A stretch of DNA of 64,000 nucleotides from Blasia pusilla (GCA_050084515.1 CM114271.1:62124001-62188000), one strand, 5' to 3'. Positions 46,793-59,790 are shown, counted from the stretch's first letter. A program made the numbers and translations. The notes: generated by a model from the sequence alone, not told the origin.

Positions 46793-48711
46793 TTATGAGC
46801 CTGTGAACATCTCTGATGAAACGTTTAAAAAACTAAGCGGCTTTTTCCAAGCTGGCCTTGTGGTGAGTGAGATCAGAGTTTTTCTGTTGCTCTCTTCCAT
46901 TCCTTGAGTAATCTGCTGAGAGAAAGCTTGCAAACGTGCTATAATACAGATTTGTGACGTTTGAGCTTGTGTAGTTGGTGGAGCAATCTGGTATTGAGTT
47001 GAAGTGGAATGCATGGAGCATAATCATGTTGTTGCTGAAAAGCAGGTGACTGAGATGAAGAGGAAATATTGGTCACAGTGAAGTTAGGACAGACAATGGA
47101 ATTCTTTATGTGATCTGGAAGAGGCAAAATAGAAAGATTGGTTAGCTGATCATAGGGAGAGCAAGACTGAAGTGCAGTAAAAAAATGCAAAGACAATATA
47201 AAAGGAATGGAAATTGGAGAATTGTAAAGTATAGAAGTGGAAATAGTTTGGATGCAAAACCTGAAATTGGTAGATGTGTAAACGGAAGAGAAGTAGATCG
47301 AATCAGGTGTGAGTAGCATGAGAATGAATCATGATATCCATGAAAAGAATATTTGAGAAGTATAGAAATGTAACAAAAATGGAAAGCATCAAAATTTATA
47401 TAAGCGGAAACGACTGAAGTGGAAAAGCTCATATAGTTCTAAAAAGTTCATCAAAATATAATAATGAAAAGATGGAAAATTGAAAATGTTCAAGATATCT
47501 GAGTGAAAGAAAAGTGAAAAATGAAGATAGTGCCGCCATCCGAGAAAACTTCCCACAATCTGCAACTTGCAAAGAGATGTAATTTGGAATGTTTAGAACA
47601 TAGAAGTGTACTTATAGCATAACTGAATAAAAATAGAAAAGACCTGTGAAGTATACCTAAAAGTAGTCTCAGGCGCATTTTTGCTTTGCTGGTGAAGTGA
47701 GATGGGTGTCACGTTTAAAAGTAGTAAGGTCAATAGGTGAAGTTGAGAAATTTGGCTTACATTTTACCAGTGCAGTATCAAAGTCACGTAGGATTGGAAC
47801 AACATGGGGCTGATCATCTGGAATCTGGGGTGGCATGAAATTTGGTAGCTCATCATTGGAACTGGCTAGTTTCATCTTGTTAATAAGGTGAGATGCTTTG
47901 GATGTTGTGAGATCTATTATCATGGATAGTGGCAAGTGAAATTCATGTTGAAGGGTGCGAAGCTGATCTAATCTAATGCCTCCGGAAGCTATTGAGAAAA
48001 GTCTATTTGCTTGTGCTCTGGTCAGGGTTGTCTCATTGAACTCGACCTTTTTATATTATAGAGCTTCTTTTTGGATACATGCACATGGAAGATGTTGGTG
48101 TCAAATCTAACTGGAAAAAAAAAAGGAAACCTAGGAAGGAATCAAAGAAGAAAATCAAAGAAGAAAGTATTGAAGTGAAGGAAGTAATGTGTGAAAGTGA
48201 TATGTGAGAGATATACTTGTGGTAGGGGAGTCCTTGTTATGATGACGGAAATTTTCATCCCATGCTTTACATTGGGTAATAACGCCTTTTATCTGGCGAT
48301 TTGTTACTCTATTTTCCCATAATGCTAGAGAAAATCCAAGATTATCCCAAAATTGCATTTGGTTTTCAATAGGTTGAGTGTAACGTGGAGCATACAGCTG
48401 TGGTACACTCTGAATGTCATTGAGGATCATGCTGGCAAAGTCCATGTAATTGACTGGTGCATGTAGGATAGTTAGTAGTAGGCAGATGTGAAGACTACGT
48501 ACGTGAAGGGAGAAGAAAGGGTAATATATACCTGATTAGCTGTGGCCGCTCTTGATGATGGCTGGAAATTATTTGTTGTGGTATTGTGTTTGTGTGTGGA
48601 TCTGGAATGAGACTAAGCTTGTTGAATCTGTTCCATGTATGACATCTGTTGATTTGGTGTAGAATTGCTTGCCTTACCTTTTGATCCTGTTGAGTTATCT
48701 TGAGATGCCAT
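46793..48711 (-). pseudogene. Candidate accessory ORF region of the second Helitron
   Basis: Minus-strand pieces downstream of the helicase suggest a second protein. It begins MASQDNSTGSKGKASNSTPN at 48711 and meets a stop after QQA. Next are YMDFASMILNDIQSVPQLYA and LWENRVTNRQIKGVITQCKAW (48155-48453), then ETTLTRAQANRLFSIASGG and LSMIIDLTTSKASHLINKM (about 48040-47880) and a tail of Pro/Asp, then a Gln/Thr-rich part at 46793-47120. GT and AG sites near the ends of the pieces would allow introns, but phases do not fit cleanly, so intron-exon structure or decay cannot be separated. The TRAQANRL...TTSKASHLI pattern loosely resembles small DNA- or protein-binding repeats with Q-x-x-x-L and AS-x-x-I. 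Function unknown. Confidence 0.4.
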
Positions 48712-48754
48712 TTTGAGTAATAAAAGATTAGCATGTATAAAAAAACATGAACAA

Positions 48755-51700
48755 CTAAGAGGAGTTCGCAAGGCTGAAGAAATTAGAAGGTTCCAATTGT
48801 CCAAGTATCTTTATCTGATCTTTGGTCTGCGCACGAGAGAGCATGACATAAACTAAACCATGTGCAAAGGCAGACTTTACAACAAGCAGACACTTCCCTT
48901 TGACTGTGAGGCCTTGACTCTTATGACCACTCATAGGGTAGCCCACGGATAGGGGGAAGTTTTTCTTGTAGTACTTGTTATGAGAACCGTATCTAAGATG
49001 GACAAAATCAATCCTTGTTACTGAAATAATTCCACCAGAAGCATCAATCCTCATAGAGATGGATATAATATCTCCATCTCTAAAATGAATATCATCAACT
49101 ACACCATGAGAACCATTTTCTGCCAGTAACTTAAGATTAATGTTAGAGATGAGCATGACCCTACAACCAATAGCAAGAAATGGCAATTGGTGGAAGTCTG
49201 GGTCGTCTATCCAATCATTCAATTTTGGAAGGGGGCAAACTGCATTGAAAAGGCATACATCGAACTTGTGGGAGCAAATGATTGTTTATCCTTAGTAAGG
49301 AAATCAACAACATCATTTTTATTGATGAAACAACTACCAAGGCAAGATTCAATCAGTTGAGAGGATGGTAAGGTAGATCTGATAGTAGTTAAGAACTTCA
49401 TATATTGAATGTCATTATAATGACGGACTGGAGTCATAAGTTCATACTTATGTGCAATTGATATAAGGGGAGAAGAAAGTATAAAGCACGTTTTGCAAGC
49501 AAGGTTCTTTTTGTGTCTGCAAACTGTAGGAAGCTGTGACATATCACCTACTAGAATAACTAGACGTCCATCAAAGGGCTCACGTGAGCGAATAGTACAA
49601 GTCTCAAAAAATCTCATTGCTATAATCTGGAGTAGATGGGGTGTGAGAATTGAACATTCATCTATAACTACCACGTTACATTTTCTCAACTTGCTTGAGT
49701 CTGAAGTTGCTTGCATGTAGGGAACTTCTTCTTTGATAGGAATGCTGAATGAACAGTAGTAGCTTCAGAATTGAGGCAAACAGCTACGATCCCAGTAGTT
49801 GCTACAAGCAATACTTTGAAGTTCATAGTTTTCCAATAATCGCACATAAAGGAAATGAAGTAAGTTTTACTTGAACCCACGCAACCTTGTAGAAGAATTA
49901 GTCTAGATGTCTTTTCTTTGATTTTCATATATAAGGAATATTTCTCTGGGTTGAGTCTTGAAGTATCAAGGATAGGAAGAACCTGTGTAAGTTCAGAATG
50001 ATTGGTACTAGTTGTCTGTTGAATGTTGTTCACCATGGTAGGAAGGTCATCCAAGAAGAATGGCTTTAGAATATCTGATGGGTTACTTATAGCTTCAGTA
50101 ATATGTGTTGTACTCTTGAGATTTTGAATAGCATGATTGTTAATGATCTTATTTATAGAGTCCATATTTGTGATGACTTTTCGGTATAGGCACTCATGGA
50201 GGTAAGTCCATATGGGGGAAATAGACGAAACAAGCTCAGTCTCATATCTGAATGCCACATTGTGGAGAAGTTGTGCATAGAAGAACTCATTCCATTGGTG
50301 GAGTGGATGACTCTATAAACCTCACAAGCCTAGTAGTAGTACAAACAATATTTCCCAATAAATCAAACCCAATGATTGTAGGTGGTATATTTCCCTTGCA
50401 TTTCTTCAAGACTGAGTAGTTTGACCAGAACTGCACAAATGAAGTAGATTCTAGGCTTTCAGGTCTATGGGAGTAGATTACCAATAGATGAATGCATGGG
50501 ACTAAATCATTTTTGTACAATGTTGTTCGACGTAATGGTGGATTTGAATCAATATACTTAACAGACTGGGATTTGAAGATAATAGGAATTTGCAATGACA
50601 TGAGTGTAGCTTCAATGGGTGATACATAGCGGTTTAGCACAAGACCATAAATAAGTTCGAGTCTTACTTCATCTAAACTATCAAGTCCTAGGTATCTGGA
50701 AGTCTCAGTGTCAATATCTAATGAACTTGTGGGTTATGATTTTAGTGCATACTTAATTAAAAGGACCAGTCAGTATGAGTAACACGTTGAAGGTTCATGT
50801 GTGCTCCCTAAAGTAGAAGGACTAGTGGGTGGTAAGGGATGACATTCCTATGCTCATAAAAAGGTCTATAAGAAGTCCAACGTCTGGTTTGAGGGTGAAT
50901 AGAAGGTCTATTTTCAAGATGAACGGTGTGTGGGAATTGTAGTCTGCAGTATGGATGTTGATCCTTCTTTCTGATGATACAGAAACCTTCCTTACACTTG
51001 TGCAATTGCTTTGCTATAACATAGTCTTTAAGTAGAGATTGGCAGGTTGGTTGTGTTATACATGGTGAGTCTGTAGAAATTTGTGTAATTGTAGTAGGTA
51101 TGTATGCGCAGATTTCATTAGCTACACGATCGACATTATTTATTTGAACCCAAAATATCATGTGGTAGTGTAGAATGCCTCTACGTTGTATCTTATATCT
51201 GAGAACATAGTCCAGTATGTTGCCTAATATCTTAGGGCCAGAGAAAAGAACTGGGAGAAAAAGGTATGGAGTCTAGTATGAAAAGGTTGGGCGCATTCAG
51301 CAGGGGCGTCACACCAAGTAAACTTTGGATTAAATCTGCTGAGGATAGACTCTATATCATTAATTTCTGCCCATTTTGTGGAAGAGATCTCATCAAATGT
51401 CAGTGTTCAGAAAAATTGGGGCATGACCCACTTTCTTACAATGGCCTCAATGTCTTTCAGGTGACGTCTGTGCCAACCTTGTGTACCTAGTATTTGGGGA
51501 CTAAGAGAGTATCTGGATAACTGACGGTAAAGGTCTTCCTCAGGTAGTTTTGAATTGTCTCGTCTTATTTTATCAAGGTCTCTATTCAATATAAAGGATC
51601 GAGATGAAGAACATAATGAGATAGACTGTCGAAGCTGATGCATTATGAGTGGATAGGGTCTATACAGGGAAAATGGACTAAAAAATTATCTTGATCTTTG

Positions 51701-52792
51701 TCTCGTATATTCAGAACATGACATTGAGTGTGTAAAGTACCCGTAGAGATACGGGAAGAGAAAAGGAAATATTCCTGTTTCGATTGTTAACCTTTTTATC
51801 TAAGGAGTTCCCAGAGGATTTAGTCAAGAAACTCTCTCTAGAAATTGCCTCCTTTCTAAAGAACAGACTTCCATTATTGAATAAATCAGATGATTGACGT
51901 GGTTGGACTAGTAGAGAATATGTGATGTCTTGCAAGACATTCAACTCATGTTGATATAAATCATAAGGCATGGAGTGAGTTACTTGACCTTTCTCTTGGG
52001 AAGCCTTGATAATAGAGGAAACTAATGTGGCAGGCAATATGAAGGGTCTTGGAGCTCAAGCAAGCATTTGTAGTCCTTGTAGAGAGTGTTTACATTAAAG
52101 TTGGTTATGAGTACATTAAGAACAGTTGGCTGCAATGGGTTCTTTAATGGGTGACTTGGTGAATCCACATTCCAAGAAACAAGAGGGCAATCTATTAGTG
52201 ATGCAGGATGGAAAAATCCCTTGTGGAACCCATTATACTTCTCTATGATTCCAATCCGAGAGTCTACTATGGACAGTTGTTGAAGGTGAAGTGGGTGTGA
52301 TGCTAGCACCTCTCTTATATATGCTGGTGTCATGTATACATTTAATGTCATCCGTGGCATGTTTATTGTACATAAATCACAGGCATAGAACTGTCCTTGT
52401 ACTAGTATTATGTAAGGTATTATAAAACCATTGCATAGCGCATATGGTGGATAGGTATCTAATGTAAGAATACACATTCTATTTTGTGGTGAGCTGAGCA
52501 TCACATAACCGCAATAGCCACAACACTGCATGTCTCTAATAAACTTTTTGCATATTATCTTCCACTTAGAAAGAAATTGAAATGCAATGGCCCAGTGATA
52601 TGTCATTGGTCTGTACTGCGATTCAAGCTTATCAGTTAGTAAGTTGCAGGCTTTTGCTCTACATAATTGTAGTCGTTGCTTGTTTGGTATATAACGTCTT
52701 TTATATCGTCCCAATTGCCTTGTTGGATTTTTGGATGAACGATGGTTTACAAAATGCACATGAAAGTTTTCTTGAATCGTCATTAGAAGCAC
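48755..52792 (-). mobile_element. Second Helitron: Rep/helicase gene (minus strand), nearly intact but broken
   Basis: Consecutive minus-strand pieces are as follows. 52792-52022 is a Cys-containing N-terminal region with QCCGYCGYVML. 52037-51407 holds the part before Rep, including GTQGWHRRHLKDIEAIVRKW and an in-frame stop after PQFF, before TLTFDEISSTKWAEI. The Rep core carries the HUH motif HYH at 51162-51170 within RRGILHYHMIFWVQINNVD and the downstream HKCKEGFC. 50640-50287 is linker. A PIF1-type helicase runs from 50258 to 48755. Walker A reads GCVGSSKT (about 49880), Walker B VVVIDECSIL (about 49670), then LVILVGDMSQLP, YPMSGHKSQGLTV and LVYVMLSRAQTKDQIKIL. It differs strongly from the Helitron at 0.7-4.6 kb, so it belongs to another lineage. 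Ends were not found. Confidence 0.85.
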
Positions 52793-54831
52793 ATAAGAGT
52801 GGAATGGAAGTATATCCCTAGCACCAGTAGTGATATTGTGTTAAGTGACACAATCTGGAATGGATGGAGAAAGTAGACAAGAGCTTGTAGCTTTTTAGTG
52901 TTTGAGTGGTTAAGCTTTTTAGATTTAGGGGCATTTAAGATCAAAATTGTTGATCCACAAGCGGATCTATGCCTGTGTATGTGTCAATGTATTTGTTTGT
53001 TTGTGGCTCTTGATGTCAGGAATAATCTGCCAGCTCTATGGTTTTGAATCTCATCTTCCTTGAGGATGTTCTATTCCGTCACGCATTACCCATTATGCAT
53101 GTAGTTCTGGTGACCGAGGTGCTATTTGAATGATGTAGAGAAGTTATGTCCTAGAGTTCACTAATCTTGGTGGCTCTTGATAGTTGTGGGTTGATTAGCC
53201 CCAGTAGAGACAAACTCTAGGGGTCAGTTGACCAGCTTAGCTTGGTCACTCTTGACCTTATCATCATCACTCTACTCTTGCCATCGAATTTGGCGCTATT
53301 AAAGTTGTGGAGAACATTGTTTGTCCCTTTGGAAAGCTTGGCCGGAGCTAGGTAGCAGAGTATAGTCTGCACTAAATACCATCCATAACTCCTTGTTTAA
53401 CTCTATCTATGACCACTGTGTAGGGTGTGTAATGAATCAAACTTATGCAAAATTGTAGTTCGGTGTCGTATCGAGAGCCTTTCTTCGAGTAAGGGCGGGC
53501 CTTCTAGGTGCGACAGACGTGGTCAATGCAAGATGAACTCTCTAAGTAGTTCTCCTTTTTCAATATAAAATTATTATGTATACTCTCCATTCTCTCACGA
53601 CAGGTATCACAAATGGAAGTGCCGAGGCGATCACTTCTTCGTAACGTTGGACCCCAACATTTCTAACTATAAAATTCTTATAAACTACTTTATGCTTGTA
53701 CACGAGAAGATACCACAATTAGTGTTAAACCCTACTTGAGCAGGTCCATGGATCGCTATATATGGATATATAAAGTACAATCCCATGTCCTTCCATATAT
53801 GAGGATAGGAAGAATCACCGAAGTTGGAGGTTGCATGACTTGGTTCATGAACGCCTTCCCAAAGTGATAAACTAAATAGCGAATAAACCTGTGCCTATCT
53901 ACAAAGAGTACCTTGACATGATAAGGATTAAGGAAAGGAAAGTTGGGCACAACTTGTGCTCCACCCCTATCCATGCTTGACAGACATTCTCTACTCTCCT
54001 CAAGAATAGGCTTTGGCGGAATTATTCTCCCAAGAGGGGTAATTCTCTCTTATTGGGAAAATAACAAGCCAAAATATTCACTATTTTAGTATGACTAAAC
54101 TCTTCTAAGGTGACAAGCCTCTCATCTCCACACACCACACTCTAGAAACCTCTCGAAGAATAGACCATGGTCAATTTACTCTCCCAAGAAGGGTGATACA
54201 CTCTCATTAGAAGAGAAAGCAATCCCAAAGCCATACACTCAAGAGTGACACGACAGACTTAAGATGTGAAATAGAAGGTGATGAACCCTTAAAGGTCCCT
54301 CCTCTTTATATACTCACAAGGAATCCACAAGAGTACGAAATAGAGCTAATCTTATCTTGTGCCATATGGCTTCCTTTCAAGGCTTAGCCAATAACATTTT
54401 GACACAAGTAGATTTCCTCTTTATCTCTTCTAAAATATCTTCTTTTACCCACTTGATATTTTCCAAATTACCCCAACTAGCCTAAACACCAACCAAGACT
54501 GCTTTTGCTTTTCATTAAAGCACCAACCTCACTACTTTACATTTATAAAGTCATCTTTTATGTATTATCTCTTTTCCTAAAGTTGGGCCTGCATTAAAGA
54601 GGAACCATAAAGAGGTTTAAACATGGGAATTTCCTTTTCCTAAGCTAATTTACCTAATACTAATAAAACTCTATCTAACACTTAATGAGGAAGGAGTTTA
54701 CAAAATGGCTGATTTTACTACACGACATCGGTTCTCCCCAAGCTGAAGAAAAAGTCACTCCAGATATATGAGCCTATGCGGTTTTTGTGGAGACTGATGG
54801 TGCCTAAGATTAATAGAATGTACTTCCAACT
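52793..54831. other. Intergenic region with weak retroelement-like traces
   Basis: No recognised gene. 53460-53660 has a stretch ending TCTCTCACGACAGGTATCAC which could be an LTR edge, but no partner copy was found. The minus-strand frame 53974-53756 (72 codons) is unrecognised. At 54020-54220 CTCTCCCAAGA-GGGT and ACTCTCATTAG-like phrases recur two or three times. Confidence 0.3.
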
Positions 54832-55287
54832 CTAAAATCTCGCACTCACTGTGTGTGTGTGTGTGGTTGCTATCCTCGCTTCAGAGGTTGCGTGAGCTTC
54901 TTGATGTTGAGGTTGATGAATTACCTCACTAGAAGTATGTCTTAGATCTAGATAGATACCATCGCGGAAAGCACCTTTGACTGGATTAGAAGCTGCCTCT
55001 TCGACAAGAATGGGCCCTTTGGACAACTCACCATACAGATTCCTCACGGGATAGTTGAAGGAGTATGGTCCGGAGAAGCTGAGAAGCAATCATTCGAAAC
55101 ACGGGAAGTCTATGAAGAGATCTATTACGACCTGCAAAGATCCTGAGCTCCAATGTTCACACAAGGAGCAAAAGCTGTGCTGAAATGGATTGCTCTCGAT
55201 AGGCCACCACAGATCCCAACGTTTACATGAAGGAAAAACAAGAGGCTTGATGGTGGGTTTTGTATGAAGGGGTGGGTGGTATTGCAC
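54832..55287 (-). other. Unrecognised minus-strand open frame pair
   Basis: Two frames (55287-55090 and 55089-54832) abut in the same reading frame, separated by one stop. The second includes GPYSFNYPVRNLYGELSKG and FRDGIYLDLRHTSSEV. The composition looks protein-like, but I recognise no family. It may be a broken exon. Confidence 0.25.
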
Positions 55288-56159
55288 ATTGTGTGCACAC
55301 TACATTCATGTAATCGTTGGCTCCAAGCCCCTTCTTCTCTATTAGCTGCAGAGCGTGGGTGGAGATTTTTTGCAGGGAGGATTAGCGATCCATCTGTGTG
55401 CGTTTTGTTTATGTGCGTGCAGGGAGTTCTATTTGCAGAGTTTGCGTGGGGAGAGGAAGAGCAATGGTGATGGCAACCCCATTATCACCGTTCACTTGTT
55501 GGGGGTGGCTGTGTGCTCTTTCATTGGTCGAGTGCAAGAGCCGCTCTTTCCCCAGGGTGTGCTCTCGATGGGCAGGGTCCGTAACTTGCAATGGAGGCGG
55601 CTGTGGGAGACTTCGGCTGCAAAGAAGATTGTGAGAAGGCGGGCGTCTAGCTGATTGCTCACGGGTGAAGTGAATTTGCCGTGTGGCACTAGGAAATTTC
55701 CTACAGAGGATCTGCACTTGCGGTTGTGGATGTTCGACACGCTCGAAAAGGTCAGTCACGTAGGGTTTGGAAAAAATTATGCTCCAGGGAAATCAATATC
55801 TATGAGGGAGAAGGGAATCTGCTCAATTTTATAGATGGAGAAGTTCAAAGCGTTGTGTCGTGGATTCTAGGAAATCTTTCGAATCTCAAGGTTGGGGGCA
55901 TGGGAAATTGAAGATTGGAAGAGGTTCTAGGGCAGATCGTGGAGCTCGGTCGGACTCGAAAGGGTTAATAGAATTGGGCAGGAATTGATTTTTTGAAGAC
56001 TTTGAGGGACGACTGTGCAGACACAAATATTGCTCAACCTCGGCTAGATTTCCTCAACACTAGGCCACCTCCCAATTATGTCACTAGACAGGAAAGAGGA
56101 GTGACAGGGTTTACAACTGGTGTTGATATCGGTCCTGCTCGAATAGCTGTATTGTGAAA
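55288..56159. other. GC-richer stretch with overlapping frames
   Basis: Several overlapping frames on both strands (for example 55355-55654 +, 55759-55409 -), none family-like. No gene can be supported. Confidence 0.25.
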
Positions 56160-57061
56160 CTAGAGAAGTTCGCCTATAGAGAGCTCAAAAATTCCACGGA
56201 GAAGTTCAATTCGAGCCGGAGATAGGGGCAAGGAGGGTTTAAAGTGGTGTACAAGGGTAAACTTAAAAACTGGAAAGTTTTCTTCGACAATTTGGATGGG
56301 CTTGGCTCTGAAATGATGTCTCCTTTTTCTACTTATAACCCACCCGGTTGCAAGAAAGAGCTCGCGATGCTCTTCAATCGCTTGTTGAGATTTAATAGCT
56401 CCTTCCTCCGGTTTTGAAACTCCCTTAACACATTCACGATAGAATCGACGAAGTGCTAAGTGGCCACTGACTTTGTGGATGAGATTCAGAACTAAGCTGC
56501 AACGCAAATTGAAGGGACAGTCGAACGAGAACATGATGCGAATTGATCGTCCATCGCTACTATTAGGTTGGTAATTGTTTGATATGGAAAGAATGCAAAG
56601 GAATCCAAGGGAGAAAAGGATTTCAACTCAGCCTCGGATGGGAGAAGCAGCTTATAGGGAAGAGAGAAGAGGCGCGTTTGCATTATCTCACAAATTGCCA
56701 ACATGGGAACATATACGTCGAGGGCCGCAAGCGAAGATCTTGACCCGAGAAATGAACGAAAGCTAAATGCTGGAAATTCCAGAAGGCACAAAAGATAGCT
56801 CCACTTACTCTTGCATGTGTACATAGTAGCAGATATGAGTAGAAGCACGAAATCCACCAGCGATACTTGAGCAGTGCCCACGGCTTTTGATAAGTGCATG
56901 GAATGAGTGGGAGCAAAAGCCCAAAGCTGGCAGGAAAAAAAGTGCCAACAAATCACACACTCACCCGTGGAAACGCTAGAGCAGAACAATATGACAACGG
57001 TTGGAGCGGAGCAAGGAAATATGCGCGGATGAATTTCTCTTAGCAAGAAATGCACGTCCAA
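56160..57061 (-). other. Unrecognised minus-strand frames, possible gene fragment
   Basis: Frames of 189 codons (57061-56492) and 124 codons (56534-56160) overlap by 43 bases in different phase. The second has a mixed, soluble composition (HLALRRFYRECVKGVSKPEE, then RKRRHHFRAKPIQIVEENFP). The first is hydrophobic and Cys/Ser-rich and is less convincing. No known domain is visible. Confidence 0.25.
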
Positions 57062-58119
57062 TGGCCGATGTCTGTGATTGAAAATATGTGATGCCAGTGA
57101 TGAGTTAGGGCATTACTAGTGGAAATGAGCATGAAAGGCTGCAAAAAAGACAGGAAGAGGTGCATCAAGAGTGAAGAAACAGGGCTTGAGTAGAATACGC
57201 TCTTGTATACCGTAATTTGTTAATCAATTGCAAAGGAGAGTGGTATAGAAATCGGGCGTAGAAGCTTTGTCGAGCCATGAATCCAAGATGGAAAGGGAAG
57301 TATGACTGATTTAGATGTCCACAACTGAGACAGAAATCTGAATACTATGTAGAAAATTGCAATCAATTATCTGACAGAGAAGGTGCCCCCAACAAGCACA
57401 AGTGAATTGAAAGAACACATGCGCGATCATCGATCATCAGAGCATAACAAAAATAAGCACGAGCAAGATATTATGAGTATTCGGGAGATGAGGTTAAGTT
57501 TGAAACATAGGCACGGATTTTAGGTTAAAACGGACTAAGTTTGAAGATGCGTGTCTTTGCAGATGTCAAGCACCACTTAATCGGACGTCTTAACTTAGAG
57601 GAAGAACCCGAAGCTACCACATGGATAAATGCAGTGAGCTCAAAAAGAGAGGAGAGATGGAGCCACCATGAGGAGGGGTCAAAAACCACTCCCACATGTA
57701 AAGGCCGTAAAGAACTCAAGGGACCAAAGGTCCGATATTAAAAATACCCTAATTGGTAGAATTTAGTGGGTTAAATAGGACACGTAACATGGGATTTTAC
57801 GACTGAATTTTCTTCTAAATTAGTGATTCGGTGCATGTTTTAGGGATGGAAATAGAAAAAATAATGAATACACCGAAAATTTCAAACATACTTTTTCTGT
57901 TGATTTTTAGGATAAGTTAATTTGGAAAGTGGTTGGATATCTTCAGCTAAATATTTTCAATCATAAACACTTACTCTTTAAAGAAGTCGTCAATATGGTG
58001 CCAATTCTTGAAATGTTGAATAACTTCTATAAAATCAAAAAAAAATTCCACGACTCTCTTCTTGGTGAGTCAAAACTTCTCCATGATCCTTGCTAGCAAA
58101 TGGTTACCAATACAATACG
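57062..58119. other. Intergenic region
   Basis: No gene recognised. The small frames at 57525-57741 overlap on opposite strands and are judged to be chance. Confidence 0.35.
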
Positions 58120-58309
58120 CTAGCTAGTGCCCATACGATGCATGGATTAAAAATAATGTATAATTTTTAATTACCCATTCAAAATGTACAAGTGAATTCG
58201 AACGATCATATTGGCTTAGATAGCCAACGATTCTATTGGCTAAAAATGACATGTGTCAATAAGAGAGATGATCTCAAAATGAAGAGGCACTCTCCAATAA
58301 TAATATAGA
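58120..58309 (-). mobile_element. Short non-autonomous Helitron (both ends visible)
   Basis: Read on the minus strand, it starts TCTATATTATTATTGGAG followed by AGTGCC (5' end at 58309). It ends with a hairpin-like CCATGCATCGTATGGG and then CACTAGCTAG, with CTAG at 58124-58127 or 58120-58123. The base after CTAG is C and not the usual T. Length is about 190 bases, with no coding capacity. Confidence 0.72.
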
Positions 58310-58402
58310 TATGTATACATATTGTTATACAACAAGACTTCTTTGTTCATGTGATCAATGGTCATGTTGACGTGAGACTCCCTCTTTGGACAAAGTCACT
58401 TT

Positions 58403-58426
58403 AGAGAGAGAGAGAGAGAGAGAGAA
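58403..58426. repeat. (AG)n microsatellite
   Basis: Twelve dinucleotide units. Confidence 0.95.
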
Positions 58427-59018
58427 TAGAATTAAATATGCATGGTAATATACTTGAATAGAATGGAAGGGAAAATTAAACCAAGACCAAAAAATTATAA
58501 GAACCCATCATAAGTTGTACTGAGTCCTTCTAATCTTGAATTACCATGTGGTTATAGTTTCTAAGAAGTACTACCCTCAACCTTGTCGTACCATTTCCAA
58601 ATTTGTCATTAACAAGAGAAAACTAAGTAGTTTGAAATATCTCATGCCAAACAGTGGAATGGACTATACAAACAAGGATAAATTTTTTTTTGTCAAGATC
58701 TACACCACATTAGCCCTACAATTATAATATCATTGTAAATAACTAAATTCTATTGTTGTAGTCATATCTCATATGATTTTAAGAAGTACTAGTAATCTAT
58801 CATTATGAGCTCTTTGTGAATGCCATAACGTACTTCTTGTCATAAATCGAGACCCAACAAGTGTTAGAATTATTCTACATTAGAAATACGTTTTTGAAAC
58901 AACCAAGGTATTAATGGTTTGATAATATCATGAAGACATATCAAAATGCAAGTGCTTCACACTATCTAAAGAAGTGTGTCATCAAAGATCTCCACAATTT
59001 CATAGTTCACTCTCTCTT

Positions 59019-59020
<2 letters not shown>
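58427..59020. other. AT-rich intergenic region
   Basis: I see no gene or structured element here. Confidence 0.4.

Positions 59021-59021
<1 letters not shown>

Positions 59022-59064
<43 letters not shown>
59022..59064. repeat. (CT)n-(CA)n compound microsatellite
   Basis: A CT run of about 33 bases followed directly by a short CA run. Confidence 0.95.
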
Positions 59065-59490
59065 ATATTCCCAAGAAGTTCCAACTACCGTCTCAAGATC
59101 ATTCTTAAACTCCGTGATTTCATGGTTCTATGCCACTATGATGTCAACGTTGCTACTACATATACCTCTAGCTCCACATTACCCTCAAGTTTTTGTGCCA
59201 TCACCTACCGTGGAACAATCATCACTCTCTGACAAAGATCTAATGTAAGCGATTGATATATGTCTACATCACGTCTCTCAAAATGCTCCCTTAAGTGGGG
59301 AACTTCCCTTGAAGGGCTTTTCAAAACATCTCTAGATACGTGAGGGAATGATTACACATATCACTCATTAGTATATATCTCTCAAATGTGCCTCATAATA
59401 TGCAAACAAACTTCTACGCCTTGATTCTTTTGGAGCTCTAATGTGAGTTAAAATCAACCGAGCCAAATGAAATGGCCCCTATTCACAAAG

Positions 59491-59596
59491 CCGTAAGTTG
59501 CTAAAATTTAGTTATTCCCTCATCGTCATCACATAAACTATTCTAAGAAATGATGGTAGGATTTTGGATAGAACAACATCATTCAAAATCCACTTG

Positions 59597-59668
<72 letters not shown>

Positions 59669-59790
59669 CCAAGCCCCCAATCAAACCATAAGTTGCTCAA
59701 ATTTTGTTGCTCCCTCACCATCGTCACATAATTAAGCTATTCTAGTGATGGTGATCGGATATCGAATGGAACAACATGAGAGGTACTATG
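59491..59790. repeat. Direct repeats of about 80 bp flanking a long AT run
   Basis: The segment starting AGTTGCTAAAATTTAGTT at about 59496 recurs, diverged, as AGTTGCTCAAATTTTGTT at about 59689. Both continue through CCCTCA-C-TCGTCACATAA and CTATTCT to GAACAACAT. They flank the (AT)n run. Confidence 0.75.
59600..59665. repeat. (AT)n microsatellite, about 33 units, in a palindromic frame
   Basis: The AT run is bordered by CTTGGCC on the left and GGCCCAAG on the right. The flanks are nearly complementary, and the whole could extrude as a cruciform. Confidence 0.95.

Noticed and set aside
53460-53660. Solo LTR ending near CACGACAGGTATCAC
   Set aside because: No second copy, target duplication or primer site supports it.
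59512-59735. Open frames with Tyr-Ile repeats on both strands
   Set aside because: They are produced by the AT microsatellite.
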